A DNA stretch of 48,316 bases from Betaproteobacteria bacterium. GTDB lineage: Bacteria > Pseudomonadota > Gammaproteobacteria > Burkholderiales > Burkholderiaceae_C. The stretch is taken from the NCBI GenBank assembly GCA_947453725.1, contig CANGHH010000025.1, positions 1-48,316 of the forward strand. Reading direction: 5' to 3'. The position numbers were made by a program, and so were the translations under genes. Within the stretch, counting starts at the first letter, position 1. Each line of letters opens with the position of its first letter. This document shows, piece by piece, positions 25,095-33,022 of the stretch. The notes beneath the pieces are model-generated. The model did not search any database and was not told where the DNA came from. It saw only the letters and a program-made list of their open reading frames with translations.

Positions 25095-26275
25095 ACGGCC
25101 AACTGTTCGACAGCCTCGAATTCGAGCCCACCGTGGCCGCTGCAAGGGCTCGCATTGCGGCCATCCGCCCGGCCGCCTACGCCCGCAGCCGCAACCACCT
25201 CGAAGGTGCTGTGACCCGGCTGTCGCCCTACCTCACCCATGGCTTCGTGACCCTGCGAGACGTGCTGGCCGGCGTGCTGCTCCACGGGCCTTTACCGATC
25301 CAGCACAAACTGGTTTATGAACTGGGCTGGCGCGAATACTTCCAGCATGTCTGGCAGCACGAAGGCGATGCCATTTTCGAATCGCTGCACGAAGGCGTGC
25401 TGCCCGACGCGGCCTACAGCCGCGAATTGCCGGATGACATCCGCCAAGGCCAAACCGGCGTGCCCGTCATCGATCAGGCGGTGCGCACGCTGGTTGGCAC
25501 CGGCTATCTGCACAACCACGCGCGCATGTGGCTGGCGTCTTATGTGGTGCACCTGCGCAAGGTGCACTGGCGCAGCGGCGCCGATTGGCTGTACGGCCAT
25601 CTGCTGGACGGCGACCTGGCCAGCAACCACCTCAGCTGGCAATGGGTGGCCGGCACTGGCAGCCACAAGCCCTATCTCTTCAATGCCGACAACGTGGCGC
25701 GTTACGCGCCATCGGCCTGGCACAGCCCGGGCACGGCCATCGACACCGATTACGGCGCGCTGGACCACCTGGCGCGCAGCCCGCGCGCTGTGCCAGGCGG
25801 GCGCCTTGGCGCAAGGGAACCGGCGCCGCCACTGCTGCCCGCACCGCCTGGAGCCGGCTTTACCGCACCCGATGCCGCAGCCGTTCAAGGCCGGCCTGTC
25901 AGGCTGATCCACGCCTGGAACCTGGGTGAACCTCTGGCGCGGGCACCGGGCGAATGCCGCATCGGCGTGGCTCTGCGCGAGTTCCACAGCCGCTGGCCTT
26001 GGAGTGAACGGCGCTGGCAATTCGTCAGCGAACGGCTGCGTGCCGTTTGCGACGGGATGTGGCTGGGTACCGCCGCCGAAGTGCAAGCCGCACTGGGCGG
26101 GGCGACGGTGGTTCACCGCCAGGCCGATCGCCACATGGAGGCCTGGACGCCGCAGGCGGACCCGGTTCAGGCGCCCACCTTGTTGGACTGGCCGCCCGGC
26201 CGTTGTGCGTCGTTTTCGCAATTCTGGAACCGCGCCGCAAAAGGACTTTCAGAGGCCGGCGAATTGCTGCGCTAA
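25091..26275 (+). CDS. Antenna-less photolyase-like FAD-binding protein with C-terminal extension
   Basis: The 394-residue protein begins directly with the photolyase FAD domain: RLSPYLTHGFVTLRD, ELGWREYFQHVW, GVPVIDQAVRTLVGTGYLHN, and LLDGDLASNHLSWQWVAGT near 171-189, which keeps the DGD-x-A-x-N flavin motif. The N-terminal antenna domain is missing. Residues 271-394 form another region (RPVRLIHAWNLGEP, IGVALREFHSRWPWSERRW, VCDGMWLGTAAEVQAAL, SFSQFWNRA) whose strand/helix pattern suggests an alpha/beta domain placed after, not before, the FAD domain. ATG 25091 overlaps the upstream stop. Repair or photoreceptor activity is not established. Confidence 0.85.
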   Translation: MNGQLFDSLEFEPTVAAARARIAAIRPAAYARSRNHLEGAVTRLSPYLTHGFVTLRDVLAGVLLHGPLPIQHKLVYELGWREYFQHVWQHEGDAIFESLHEGVLPDAAYSRELPDDIRQGQTGVPVIDQAVRTLVGTGYLHNHARMWLASYVVHLRKVHWRSGADWLYGHLLDGDLASNHLSWQWVAGTGSHKPYLFNADNVARYAPSAWHSPGTAIDTDYGALDHLARSPRAVPGGRLGAREPAPPLLPAPPGAGFTAPDAAAVQGRPVRLIHAWNLGEPLARAPGECRIGVALREFHSRWPWSERRWQFVSERLRAVCDGMWLGTAAEVQAALGGATVVHRQADRHMEAWTPQADPVQAPTLLDWPPGRCASFSQFWNRAAKGLSEAGELLR

Positions 26276-26345
26276 AGCCCGACCATCCGCTGCGGGCCAT
26301 GACATCTTGGTCACCCCCCAGGTCTGCACCTAAATTCAGAAAGAG

Positions 26346-26370
26346 AATTCATTTGAATTTTGGTGATAAT
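26346..26370 (+). promoter_or_regulatory. AT-rich dyad and -10-like element before the H-NS gene
   Basis: AATTC (26346-26350) and GAATT (26355-26359) form a perfect dyad around ATTT, followed by TGATAAT (26364-26370), which resembles an extended -10 element. A third partial copy, AAATTCA, lies at 26332-26338. The stretch is AT-rich in GC-rich surroundings, as expected for H-NS autoregulation. No good -35 hexamer is visible. Confidence 0.45.
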
Positions 26371-26468
26371 CCATGGCGAGATCGGCGCGAACTGGCAACG
26401 CGAAACGTCAACTCACGGCCAATGCGGCAGCGATAAGCCGCAAACCGTTGCAGGGAGCTTCCATTCCA

Positions 26469-26834
26469 ATGAACAGCCCATCCATGACCAAGACCTACGC
26501 CCAAATCATCAAGCAGATCGAAATGCTGAAGCAGGACGCCGAAAAGCTCCGGCGCAAGGAAGTGGAAGGCGTTGTCGGCCGCATCCGCGAAGCCATCGCC
26601 GTTTACAACTTGTCGGCCGAAGACCTGGGCTTTGGCAGCAAGAAGCCCAAGGCGGTGAGCAAGGCTGCCGTCAAGCCGGTGAAAAGCCGCGGCGCAAAGG
26701 CCGCCAAGGCCCCGGCGGTGGTGAAGTTCCGCAATGAAACCGGCGGCACCTGGGGCGGCCGCGGCAAGCGCCCGCAATGGCTGCGCGATGCGCTGAACAG
26801 CGGCAAGACGCTGGCCGACTTCGCGGTCAAGTAG
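26469..26834 (+). CDS. H-NS family nucleoid-associated protein
   Basis: H-NS proteins bind AT-rich DNA, compact the nucleoid and silence horizontally acquired genes. The 121-residue protein has an N-terminal coiled-coil dimerisation part (YAQIIKQIEMLKQDAEKLRR, continuing to about residue 50), a lysine/alanine-rich linker, and the C-terminal DNA-binding motif FRNETGGTWGGRGKRPQWL, where GGRGKRP is the minor-groove AT-hook-like loop of the Bv3F/HvrA type. An agggag sequence (26452-26457) precedes ATG 26469 by eleven bases; ATG 26484 (MTKTYAQ) is the alternative start. The upstream region is AT-rich with a dyad, consistent with autoregulation. Confidence 0.92.
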   Translation: MNSPSMTKTYAQIIKQIEMLKQDAEKLRRKEVEGVVGRIREAIAVYNLSAEDLGFGSKKPKAVSKAAVKPVKSRGAKAAKAPAVVKFRNETGGTWGGRGKRPQWLRDALNSGKTLADFAVK

Positions 26835-26837
26835 AAA

Positions 26838-26862
26838 CGCCGGGCGCGAGCCCTGCCCGGCG
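26838..26862 (+). terminator. Candidate hairpin after the H-NS gene
   Basis: CGCCGGGC (26838-26845) pairs perfectly with GCCCGGCG (26855-26862) over a 9-base loop, four bases after the H-NS stop. No T-run follows, so this is at best a weak intrinsic terminator or an mRNA-stabilising hairpin. Confidence 0.45.
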
Positions 26863-26891
26863 GATCGGCCTGGACGTGACAATGCGCGCCC

Positions 26892-27890
26892 ATGCCCTCA
26901 CACCGCCGCGCCTTGGTCACGGGCACCCTGTTCGCCGCCACCGCAGGCCTGATGTGGGGCCTGGTCTTCGTCGCCCCGCTGCTGCTGCCGCAATACCCGG
27001 CCGCGCTGCTGGCGATGGCCCGCTACCTGGCGTTCGGCCTGATCGCCGTGCCGCTGGCCTGGCTGGACCGCCAGCGGCTGGCCACGCTGCGCCGCGCCGA
27101 CTGGCTGGAGGCGCTGAAGCTCAGCAGCATCGGCAACCTGCTGTACTACCTGTGCCTGGCCAGCGCCATCCAGCGCGCCGGCGCGCCGCTGCCGACCATG
27201 CTGATCGGCACGCTGCCGGTGGTCATTGCCATCGTCAGCAACCGCCGCAACGCTGCGCGGGACGGCCGGCTGCGCTGGCGCCAATTGGGTCCTTCCCTGC
27301 TGCTGATCGGCGCCGGCATCGCCTGCGTCAACCACGACGAGATGCAGGCCCTGCAAGGTGCCGACGCGGCCACCTGGAAGCGCTATGCCAGCGGCGCGCT
27401 GCTGGCCGTTGGCGCGGTGGCCTGCTGGACCTGGTACCCGCTGCGCAACGCCGACTGGCTGCGGGCCCACGCCGACCGCCCGCCCCGCACCTGGGCCACC
27501 GCGCAAGGCCTGGCCACGCTGCCGCTGGCGGCCCTGGGCTACGTGGCGTTCTGGGGCTGGACGGCGTTGAGCGGCAGCCCGGGCGGCAACGCCGATGTCG
27601 CGCGGGCATTCAGCATGCCCTTGGGCCCCACGCCCCTGCATTTCGTGGCCCTGATGTTCACCATCGGCCTGAGCGCTTCCTGGCTCGGCACGCTGTGCTG
27701 GAACGAGGCCAGCCAGCGCCTGCCGACCACGCTGGCCGGGCAGCTGATCGTCTTCGAAACGCTGTCGGCGCTGGCCTACGCCTACCTGCTGCGCGGCCAA
27801 TGGCCGCCGCTGGCCACGGCCGCCGGCGTGCTGCTGCTGGTGGCCGGCGTGATGTGGGCGCTGCGCGCGCGGCCGCTAGCGGCGAACTGA
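26892..27890 (+). CDS. DMT-superfamily (EamA) transporter
   Basis: The 332-residue protein has ten predicted helices in two EamA repeats, from LFAATAGLMWGLVFVAPLLL to the C-terminal TLAGQLIVFETLSALAYAYL and VLLLVAGVMWALR. A soluble insert after helix 5 (about 110-165) makes it longer than the other two DMT proteins in the window. The motif MLIGTLPVVIAIVSN and the long form resemble putative aromatic amino acid or metabolite exporters, but the substrate is not known. It starts at ATG 26892, 57 bases after the H-NS stop, and converges on glcF with 15 bases between the stops. Confidence 0.87.
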   Translation: MPSHRRALVTGTLFAATAGLMWGLVFVAPLLLPQYPAALLAMARYLAFGLIAVPLAWLDRQRLATLRRADWLEALKLSSIGNLLYYLCLASAIQRAGAPLPTMLIGTLPVVIAIVSNRRNAARDGRLRWRQLGPSLLLIGAGIACVNHDEMQALQGADAATWKRYASGALLAVGAVACWTWYPLRNADWLRAHADRPPRTWATAQGLATLPLAALGYVAFWGWTALSGSPGGNADVARAFSMPLGPTPLHFVALMFTIGLSASWLGTLCWNEASQRLPTTLAGQLIVFETLSALAYAYLLRGQWPPLATAAGVLLLVAGVMWALRARPLAAN

Positions 27891-27905
27891 GCGCCGGCCG
27901 CGGCG

Positions 27906-29159
27906 TCAGACCAGCGCGTCGTCCACGACTTCCACCCAGTGCCGCACCGGCGTGGGGGTGCCGCTCTGCAGGTGCTGGATGCAGCCGACGTTGGCGCTGA
28001 CGATGACCTCCGGCGACCGTGCCGCCAGCTGGGTCAGCTTGCGGTCGCGCAGCGGGTAGGACAGTTCGGGCTGCAGCACGCTGTAGGTGCCGGCCGAGCC
28101 GCAACACAGATGGCTTTCGCTGGCCGCCAGGCTGACCTCGAAGCCCAGTTCGCGCAGGCCGCCTTCGACGCCGCCGCGCAACTGCTGGCCGTGCTGCAGG
28201 GTGCACGGCGGGTGGTAGGCCAGTCGCGGCGCCGGGGATGAGCGGTTCGCCACCCGGCGAGCCTTCAGGCCGGTCACGATATCCGGCAGCAGCTCGCTCA
28301 GGTCGCGGGCCAGCGCGCTGACGCGGGCGGCCTTGTCGGCGTAGTCGGCATCGTGCGCCAGCGCGTGGCCGTAGTCCTTGACGGTGGCACCGCAGGCGCT
28401 GGCGTTCATCACGATGGCCTCGACCTGGCCGGCCGACGTCAGGCCGGCGACCAAGGGCCACCAGGCGTCGATGTTGCGGCGCATGTCGGCCAGCCCGCCC
28501 TCGGCGTCGCTCAGGTGCGTGCGGACGGCGCCGCAGCAGCCGGCGCCGTCGGCAATCAGGGTCTGGATGCCAGCGGCGTCGAGCACCCGTGCGGTGGCGC
28601 TGTTGACGTTGGGCATCATCGCCGGCTGCACGCAGCCCAGCAGCAGCAAGACCTTGCGCGGGTGGCTGCGCTGCGGCCAGCGGTGGGCCGCAGCGCCGCT
28701 GGCCGCCGGCACCTTGTCCTTCAGCGCGGCCGGCAGCAGCGGCCGCACCAGCTGGCCCAGCTTCATCGCGGGGCCGAACAGCGGCGAGGTCAGGCCTTCC
28801 TTCAGCAGCCAGCGCACGGCCCGTTCGGCCTTCGGGCGTTCGACGCGCTCGTCGACCAGCTTGCGGCCGATGTCCACCAGCGCGCCGTACTGCACGCCGC
28901 TGGGGCAGGTGGTCTCGCAATTGCGGCAGCTCAGACAGCGATCCAGGTGCTGTTGCGTCTTGCGCGTGACCGCCGCACCTTCCAGCATCTGCTTCATCAG
29001 GTCACAGCGGCCGCGCGGGCCGTCGAGCTCGTCGCCCAGCAGCTGGTAGGTCGGGCAGGTGGCGGTGCAGAAGCCGCAGTGCACGCATTTGCGCAGGATG
29101 GCCTCGGCGGCCTCGCCGTCGCGCGTGCCCTTGAATTCGGGCGCCAGATTGGTTTGCAT
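27906..29159 (-). CDS. glcF: Glycolate oxidase iron-sulfur subunit GlcF
   Basis: GlcF carries electrons from the glycolate-oxidising flavoprotein subunits to the membrane quinone pool. The 417-residue protein has two 4Fe-4S motifs (C25, C28, C31, C35 and C75, C78, C81, C85) and two CCG domains with CCG motifs (GAGCCGAVRTHLSDAEGG; SHLCCGSAGTYSV) of the heterodisulfide-reductase-like type. Length and layout match E. coli GlcF. It is the last gene of the minus-strand operon and is separated from glcE by the lrgA-lrgB pair; nine bases lie between lrgB and glcF. Confidence 0.95.
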   Translation of the reverse strand: MQTNLAPEFKGTRDGEAAEAILRKCVHCGFCTATCPTYQLLGDELDGPRGRCDLMKQMLEGAAVTRKTQQHLDRCLSCRNCETTCPSGVQYGALVDIGRKLVDERVERPKAERAVRWLLKEGLTSPLFGPAMKLGQLVRPLLPAALKDKVPAASGAAAHRWPQRSHPRKVLLLLGCVQPAMMPNVNSATARVLDAAGIQTLIADGAGCCGAVRTHLSDAEGGLADMRRNIDAWWPLVAGLTSAGQVEAIVMNASACGATVKDYGHALAHDADYADKAARVSALARDLSELLPDIVTGLKARRVANRSSPAPRLAYHPPCTLQHGQQLRGGVEGGLRELGFEVSLAASESHLCCGSAGTYSVLQPELSYPLRDRKLTQLAARSPEVIVSANVGCIQHLQSGTPTPVRHWVEVVDDALV

Positions 29160-29168
29160 CGGATCGGA

Positions 29169-29942
29169 TCAGTGTTTCGGGGTGACGGACAAAAGCAGCG
29201 GCAACAAGGCCGGGTAGGCCAGCGGCAGCAGGAGGGCGCCGAGCACCACCTGCAGGCCCAGCGCCAGCGCGGCGTAGGCGCCGGCGGCAGGGTGAACCTG
29301 CAGCGCGCGGGCCGCGCCGATGCCGTGCGAGGCGGTGCCGATTGCGAAGCCGCGCACGTCCAGGCGGTGGATGCGCAGCAGGTCGAACAAGGGCTTGGCG
29401 CAGACCGCGCCGACCAGCCCGGTCAGCACCGCCAGCACCGCGGCCAGCGCCGGGATGCCGCCGAGCTGCTCGGCGATGCCCATGGCCACCGGCGCGGTCA
29501 CCGACTTGGGCGCCAGCGAGGCCAGCACCTCGGGCGGCAGGCTGAAGGCCCAGCCGATCAGCACCGCGCTGCCGGCAGCCGCAGCGCCACCGACCAGCGC
29601 CGCCAGGCCCAGCGCGCGCCAGCGCAAACGCAGCTCGGTGCGGCGCTGCCACATCGGCCAGGCCAGTGCCACCACGGCCGGGCCGAGCAGGAAGTGGATG
29701 AACTGCGCGCCGGCGAAGTAGCTCGGGTAGGCGGTGCCGGTGGCGGCCAGCAGGCCGGCCAGCAGGGTGACGGTCCACAGCACCGGGTTGGCCCAGGGCG
29801 CGTGCTGCAGGCGGCTGTAGAAGGCCTGCGCGGCGACGTAGACGGCCAGCGTGGCGGTCAGCCCGAACAGCGGCGTCGCCGACAGGTAGACCCAGAGCTC
29901 GACGAAGCTGTGCATGGCGGGTTTCATCGCTGCACTCCCCAT
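29169..29942 (-). CDS. lrgB: LrgB/CidB-family membrane protein, probable glycolate transporter subunit
   Basis: The 257-residue protein has about eight helices and the LrgB signatures PKSVTAPVAMGIAEQLGG and GFAIGTASHGIGAARAL. LrgA/LrgB pairs were first described as holin/antiholin-like, but Bacillus PftAB imports pyruvate, and the plant plastid PLGG1, an LrgA-LrgB fusion, carries glycolate and glycerate. Here the pair is enclosed by glcE and glcF, so glycolate import is the probable role (inference from context). It follows lrgA by seven bases. ATG 29942 is chosen; ATG 29927 (MKPAMHSF) is possible. Confidence 0.9.
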   Translation of the reverse strand: MGSAAMKPAMHSFVELWVYLSATPLFGLTATLAVYVAAQAFYSRLQHAPWANPVLWTVTLLAGLLAATGTAYPSYFAGAQFIHFLLGPAVVALAWPMWQRRTELRLRWRALGLAALVGGAAAAGSAVLIGWAFSLPPEVLASLAPKSVTAPVAMGIAEQLGGIPALAAVLAVLTGLVGAVCAKPLFDLLRIHRLDVRGFAIGTASHGIGAARALQVHPAAGAYAALALGLQVVLGALLLPLAYPALLPLLLSVTPKH

Positions 29943-29949
29943 GTTCACC

Positions 29950-30309
29950 TCAGTGTTCCGCCGGCGGCGTGCCGCGCAGCAGGCCTTGCAGCAGCAAGGC
30001 CGTGACCGCCAGCCCGACCAGCGTCGACAACACCAGCACAGCGACGATGCGCAGGCCGTATTGCGACAGCAGCGCGACATGCGTGACCACGCCCACGCCG
30101 ACCGGCACGAAGAGCAGCGACAGGTGCTGCAGCAGCGGCTCGGCCGCTGCGGCCACCGCCGGGCGCAGCAGCGGCACCCGGTCCAGCAGCAGCAAGGCCA
30201 GCAGCAGGCCCAGCACCGGCCCGGGCAGTGGCAGCCGCAGGCCGCGCGCCAGCAGCTCGCCCAGGCTCTGCCACAGCAGCAGCAGGGCCAGTCCTCTCAG
30301 CGCCAGCAT
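29950..30309 (-). CDS. lrgA: LrgA/CidA-family membrane protein, probable glycolate transporter subunit
   Basis: This 119-residue protein has four helices and the LrgA/CidA patterns LPGPVLGLLLALLLL and LSLLFVPVGVGVV. It is the small partner of LrgB and forms the two-component transporter with it. The true start is ATG 30309 (MLALRGLALLLLW), directly at helix 1; the longer frame to 30522 overlaps glcE out of frame. It lies 61 bases after glcE on the same strand, inside the glc operon. Gene symbols are used by family; the lysis-regulation function that the name implies is not suggested here. Confidence 0.88.
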   Translation of the reverse strand: MLALRGLALLLLWQSLGELLARGLRLPLPGPVLGLLLALLLLDRVPLLRPAVAAAAEPLLQHLSLLFVPVGVGVVTHVALLSQYGLRIVAVLVLSTLVGLAVTALLLQGLLRGTPPAEH

Positions 30310-30370
30310 GGCCCGCCACCGCGCGGGGCCCAAGCAGCGCGCAGGTCTTCGACGACAGCAAGCGTGGCCC

Positions 30371-31468
30371 TCATGCGGCCGCACCGAGGCGGGAAGGGTT
30401 GAAGAGACCGTCGGGGTCGAAGGCGCGATGCAGCTGGCGCTGGATGCGGTCCAGTGGCGGCGCCAGGGGAGCGAACACGCCGGCCGACTTGTCGGCGCTG
30501 CGAAACAGCACCGCGTGGCCACCGGCGGCCTGCGCCGCGTCGCGCAGCACAGCGGCCGGCGCGCCGGTGCAGATCCAGCGCTGCGCGCCGCCCCATTCCA
30601 GCAGCTGTTCGCCCGACAGCTTCAGCGGCGCGGCGGTGGCCGGCAGCGACAGCCGCCACAGGCTGGCGCCGGCCTCGACCGCCTGGGCCGCGCCGACGAA
30701 GAACTCGTCGCGCTGGTCGCGCAGACCGGTCCAGAAGGCGCCGGCCTGGACCGCATCGACAGTCTCGCCGCCGATGGTCAGCGCAGCCGACCTCACCGCC
30801 GCGGCGGCGCCCGCCAGGCGCAGCACCAGCATGCCGTCCCACCAGGCGCTGGCGTTCAGCGGCAGCGGCTGGCCGCCCCATTCGTTGAGCCGGCGCAGCG
30901 CTGCCGCCTGCTCGGCTTCCAGCCGCAGCGTCAGCGTGGCGGGTGCCACCGGCAGCACCTTCAAGGACACCTCGCAGATCACGCCCAGCGTGCCGAGCGA
31001 GCCAGCCAGCACGCGGCTGAGGTCGTAGCCGGCGACGTTCTTCATCACCGTGCCGCCGAAGCTCAGGCACTCGGCGCGACCGTTGAGCAGCGTCGCGCCG
31101 AGCAGGTAGTCGCGCACGCTGCCCACCGCCGCGCGCGCCGGGCCGGACAGGCCCGCGGCGACCATGCCGCCGACCGTTCCGCCAGCGCTTTCCGCACCCC
31201 CAAAGCGCGGCGGCTCGAAGGGCAGGCACTGGCCCTTTTCGGCCAGCGCGGCTTCCAGCTCGGTCAGCGGCGTGCCCGCCCGCACGGTGACGACCAGCTC
31301 GCTCGGCTCGTAGCTGCTGATGCCGGCCAGCGACCGGGTGTCCAGCACCTGGCCCTGCTGGGCACCGCCGTAGAAGGCCTTGGTGTTGCCACCCCGGATG
31401 TCCAGAACCGTCTTGCTGGCGCGGGCAGCCTGCACCTGCTCGACCAGAAGGGCCAGCGCGTCAGCCAT
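30371..31468 (-). CDS. glcE: Glycolate oxidase FAD-binding subunit GlcE
   Basis: GlcE is the second flavin-binding subunit of the glycolate oxidase complex. The 365-residue protein has a PCMH-type FAD domain: VLDIRGGNTKAFYG (the family's R-G-x-x-T-K segment), AGGTVGGMVAAGLSGPARA, and GGTVMKNVAGYDLSRVLAGS, which is very characteristic of GlcE. The C-terminal part is shorter than in GlcD and ends FDPDGLFNPSRL. ATG 31468 directly adjoins the glcD stop with no gap, so the two genes are co-translated. Downstream come lrgA, lrgB and glcF. Confidence 0.95.
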   Translation of the reverse strand: MADALALLVEQVQAARASKTVLDIRGGNTKAFYGGAQQGQVLDTRSLAGISSYEPSELVVTVRAGTPLTELEAALAEKGQCLPFEPPRFGGAESAGGTVGGMVAAGLSGPARAAVGSVRDYLLGATLLNGRAECLSFGGTVMKNVAGYDLSRVLAGSLGTLGVICEVSLKVLPVAPATLTLRLEAEQAAALRRLNEWGGQPLPLNASAWWDGMLVLRLAGAAAAVRSAALTIGGETVDAVQAGAFWTGLRDQRDEFFVGAAQAVEAGASLWRLSLPATAAPLKLSGEQLLEWGGAQRWICTGAPAAVLRDAAQAAGGHAVLFRSADKSAGVFAPLAPPLDRIQRQLHRAFDPDGLFNPSRLGAAA

Positions 31469-32971
31469 TCAAAACCGCTCCAGTTCGGGGAAGGCCAGCC
31501 AGCCCTTCTTGACGTGCATCTTCCCGTACTCGGCGCAGCGTTGCAGCGTCGGGATGACCTTGCCGGGATTCAGCCGCTCGCCGGCATCGAAAGCGCGCTT
31601 GACGGCGGCCATCTGCTCGAGTTCCCCGGGCGCGAACTGCACGCACATGCTGCTGAGTTTCTCGACGCCGACACCGTGTTCGCCGGTCACCGTGCCGCCC
31701 ATCGCGACGCTGGTTTCCAGGATGTCGGCGCCGAACAGTTCGCAGCGGTGCATCTGGTCGGGGTCGTTGGCGTCGAAGAGGATCAGCGGATGCAGATTGC
31801 CGTCGCCGGCGTGGAAGACGTTGCAGCATTTCAGGCCGTACTTCACCTCCATGTCAGCGATGGCCAGCAGGATGTCGGCCAGCCGCTTGCGCGGGATGGT
31901 GCTGTCCATGCACATGTAGTCGGGGCTGATGCGGCCCGACGCCGGGAAGGCGTTCTTGCGGCCGCTCCAGAAGGTCAGGCGCTGCTGCTCGTCCTTGCTG
32001 ACCTCCAGCCGCGTCGCGCCGCAGCCGCTGAGCACGTCCAGCATGCGTTCGATTTCCTCGGCCACCTCCTCGGGCGTGCCGTCGCTTTCGCACAGCAGGA
32101 TGGCAGCCGCTTCCAGGTCGTAGCCGGCGTGGACGAAATCTTCCACCGCCGCCGTCATCGGCTTGTCCATCATCTCCAGGCCGGCCGGGATGATGCCGGC
32201 GGCGATGATGGCCGCCACCGCGTCGCCGGCTTTGCGGATGTCGTCGAAGCTGGCCATGATGCAGCGTGCCAGTTGCGGCCTGGGCACCAGCTTGACGGTG
32301 ACCTCGAGTGTCACCGCCAGCATGCCTTCGCTGCCGACGATCAGCGGCAACAGGTCCAGCCCCGGCGTGTCCAGTGCCTCGCTGCCGAAGGTCACGGCCT
32401 CGCCTTCGGCGGTGAAACCGCGCACGCGCAGGACGTTGTGCAGCGTCAGGCCGTATTTCAGGCAGTGCACGCCGCCGCTGTTCTCGGCCACGTTGCCGCC
32501 GATGGTGCAGGCGATCTGGCTCGACGGGTCGGGCGCGTAGTACAGGCCATGGGGCGCCGCCGCTTCGCTGATCGCCAGGTTGCGCACGCCACACTGCACG
32601 GTCGCCGTGCGCGCCAGCGGGTCGATCTGCACGATGCGGTTGAACTTGGCCAGGCTCAGCGTCACACCCCGCGCGTTCGGCATGGCGCCACCGCTCAGCC
32701 CGGTGCCGGCACCTCGCGCCACCACCGGCACCGCCAGCGCGTGGCAGGCCTTGAGCACGGCGGCGACCTGGGCTTCGGTTTCAGGCAGCACGACCAGCAA
32801 GGGCGACTGCCGGTAGGCAGTCAGGCCATCGCATTCGTAGGGTGTGGTGTCTTCACCGTGCCACAGCAGGGCGTGGGCCGGCAGCAGCGGCGCCAGCGCG
32901 GCGACGACTTCGGCCTGGCGGGCGCTGCGTTCGGCCCGCTCCAGCAGGGGCGTGTCGAGGGGTGCATTCAT
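31469..32971 (-). CDS. glcD: Glycolate oxidase catalytic subunit GlcD
   Basis: GlcD oxidises glycolate to glyoxylate with FAD. The 500-residue protein shows the FAD-binding PCMH motif VVARGAGTGLSGGAMP, SSQIACTIGGNVAENSGGVH, GSEGMLAVTLEVTVKLVP and the C-terminal metal/substrate segment FHAGDGNLHPL and GTVTGEHGVGVEK, all standard for GlcD/D-lactate dehydrogenase relatives; pairing with glcE and glcF identifies it as GlcD. ATG 32971 (MNAPLDTPLL) is preferred over an alternative start six codons upstream. It begins the glcDE-lrgAB-glcF set and follows the FIST gene by 51 bases, which hold a TAGACT element on the coding strand. Confidence 0.95.
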   Translation of the reverse strand: MNAPLDTPLLERAERSARQAEVVAALAPLLPAHALLWHGEDTTPYECDGLTAYRQSPLLVVLPETEAQVAAVLKACHALAVPVVARGAGTGLSGGAMPNARGVTLSLAKFNRIVQIDPLARTATVQCGVRNLAISEAAAPHGLYYAPDPSSQIACTIGGNVAENSGGVHCLKYGLTLHNVLRVRGFTAEGEAVTFGSEALDTPGLDLLPLIVGSEGMLAVTLEVTVKLVPRPQLARCIMASFDDIRKAGDAVAAIIAAGIIPAGLEMMDKPMTAAVEDFVHAGYDLEAAAILLCESDGTPEEVAEEIERMLDVLSGCGATRLEVSKDEQQRLTFWSGRKNAFPASGRISPDYMCMDSTIPRKRLADILLAIADMEVKYGLKCCNVFHAGDGNLHPLILFDANDPDQMHRCELFGADILETSVAMGGTVTGEHGVGVEKLSSMCVQFAPGELEQMAAVKRAFDAGERLNPGKVIPTLQRCAEYGKMHVKKGWLAFPELERF

Positions 32972-33022
32972 GTCGGCAGAACCGTCCAAAAAGGGGTGCC
33001 CGGAGTCTAGCGAGGCCGGGCT

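Noticed and set aside
29169..30309. Holin/antiholin (cell lysis) function for lrgA-lrgB
   Set aside because: The family name suggests it, but the position inside glcDEF and the transport roles of PftAB and PLGG1 argue for solute transport.
29969..33010. A 1013-codon open frame on the plus strand opposite glcE and glcD
   Set aside because: It is antisense to well-conserved genes, has a Gln/Arg/His-rich composition typical of shadow frames in GC-rich DNA, and shows no domain.
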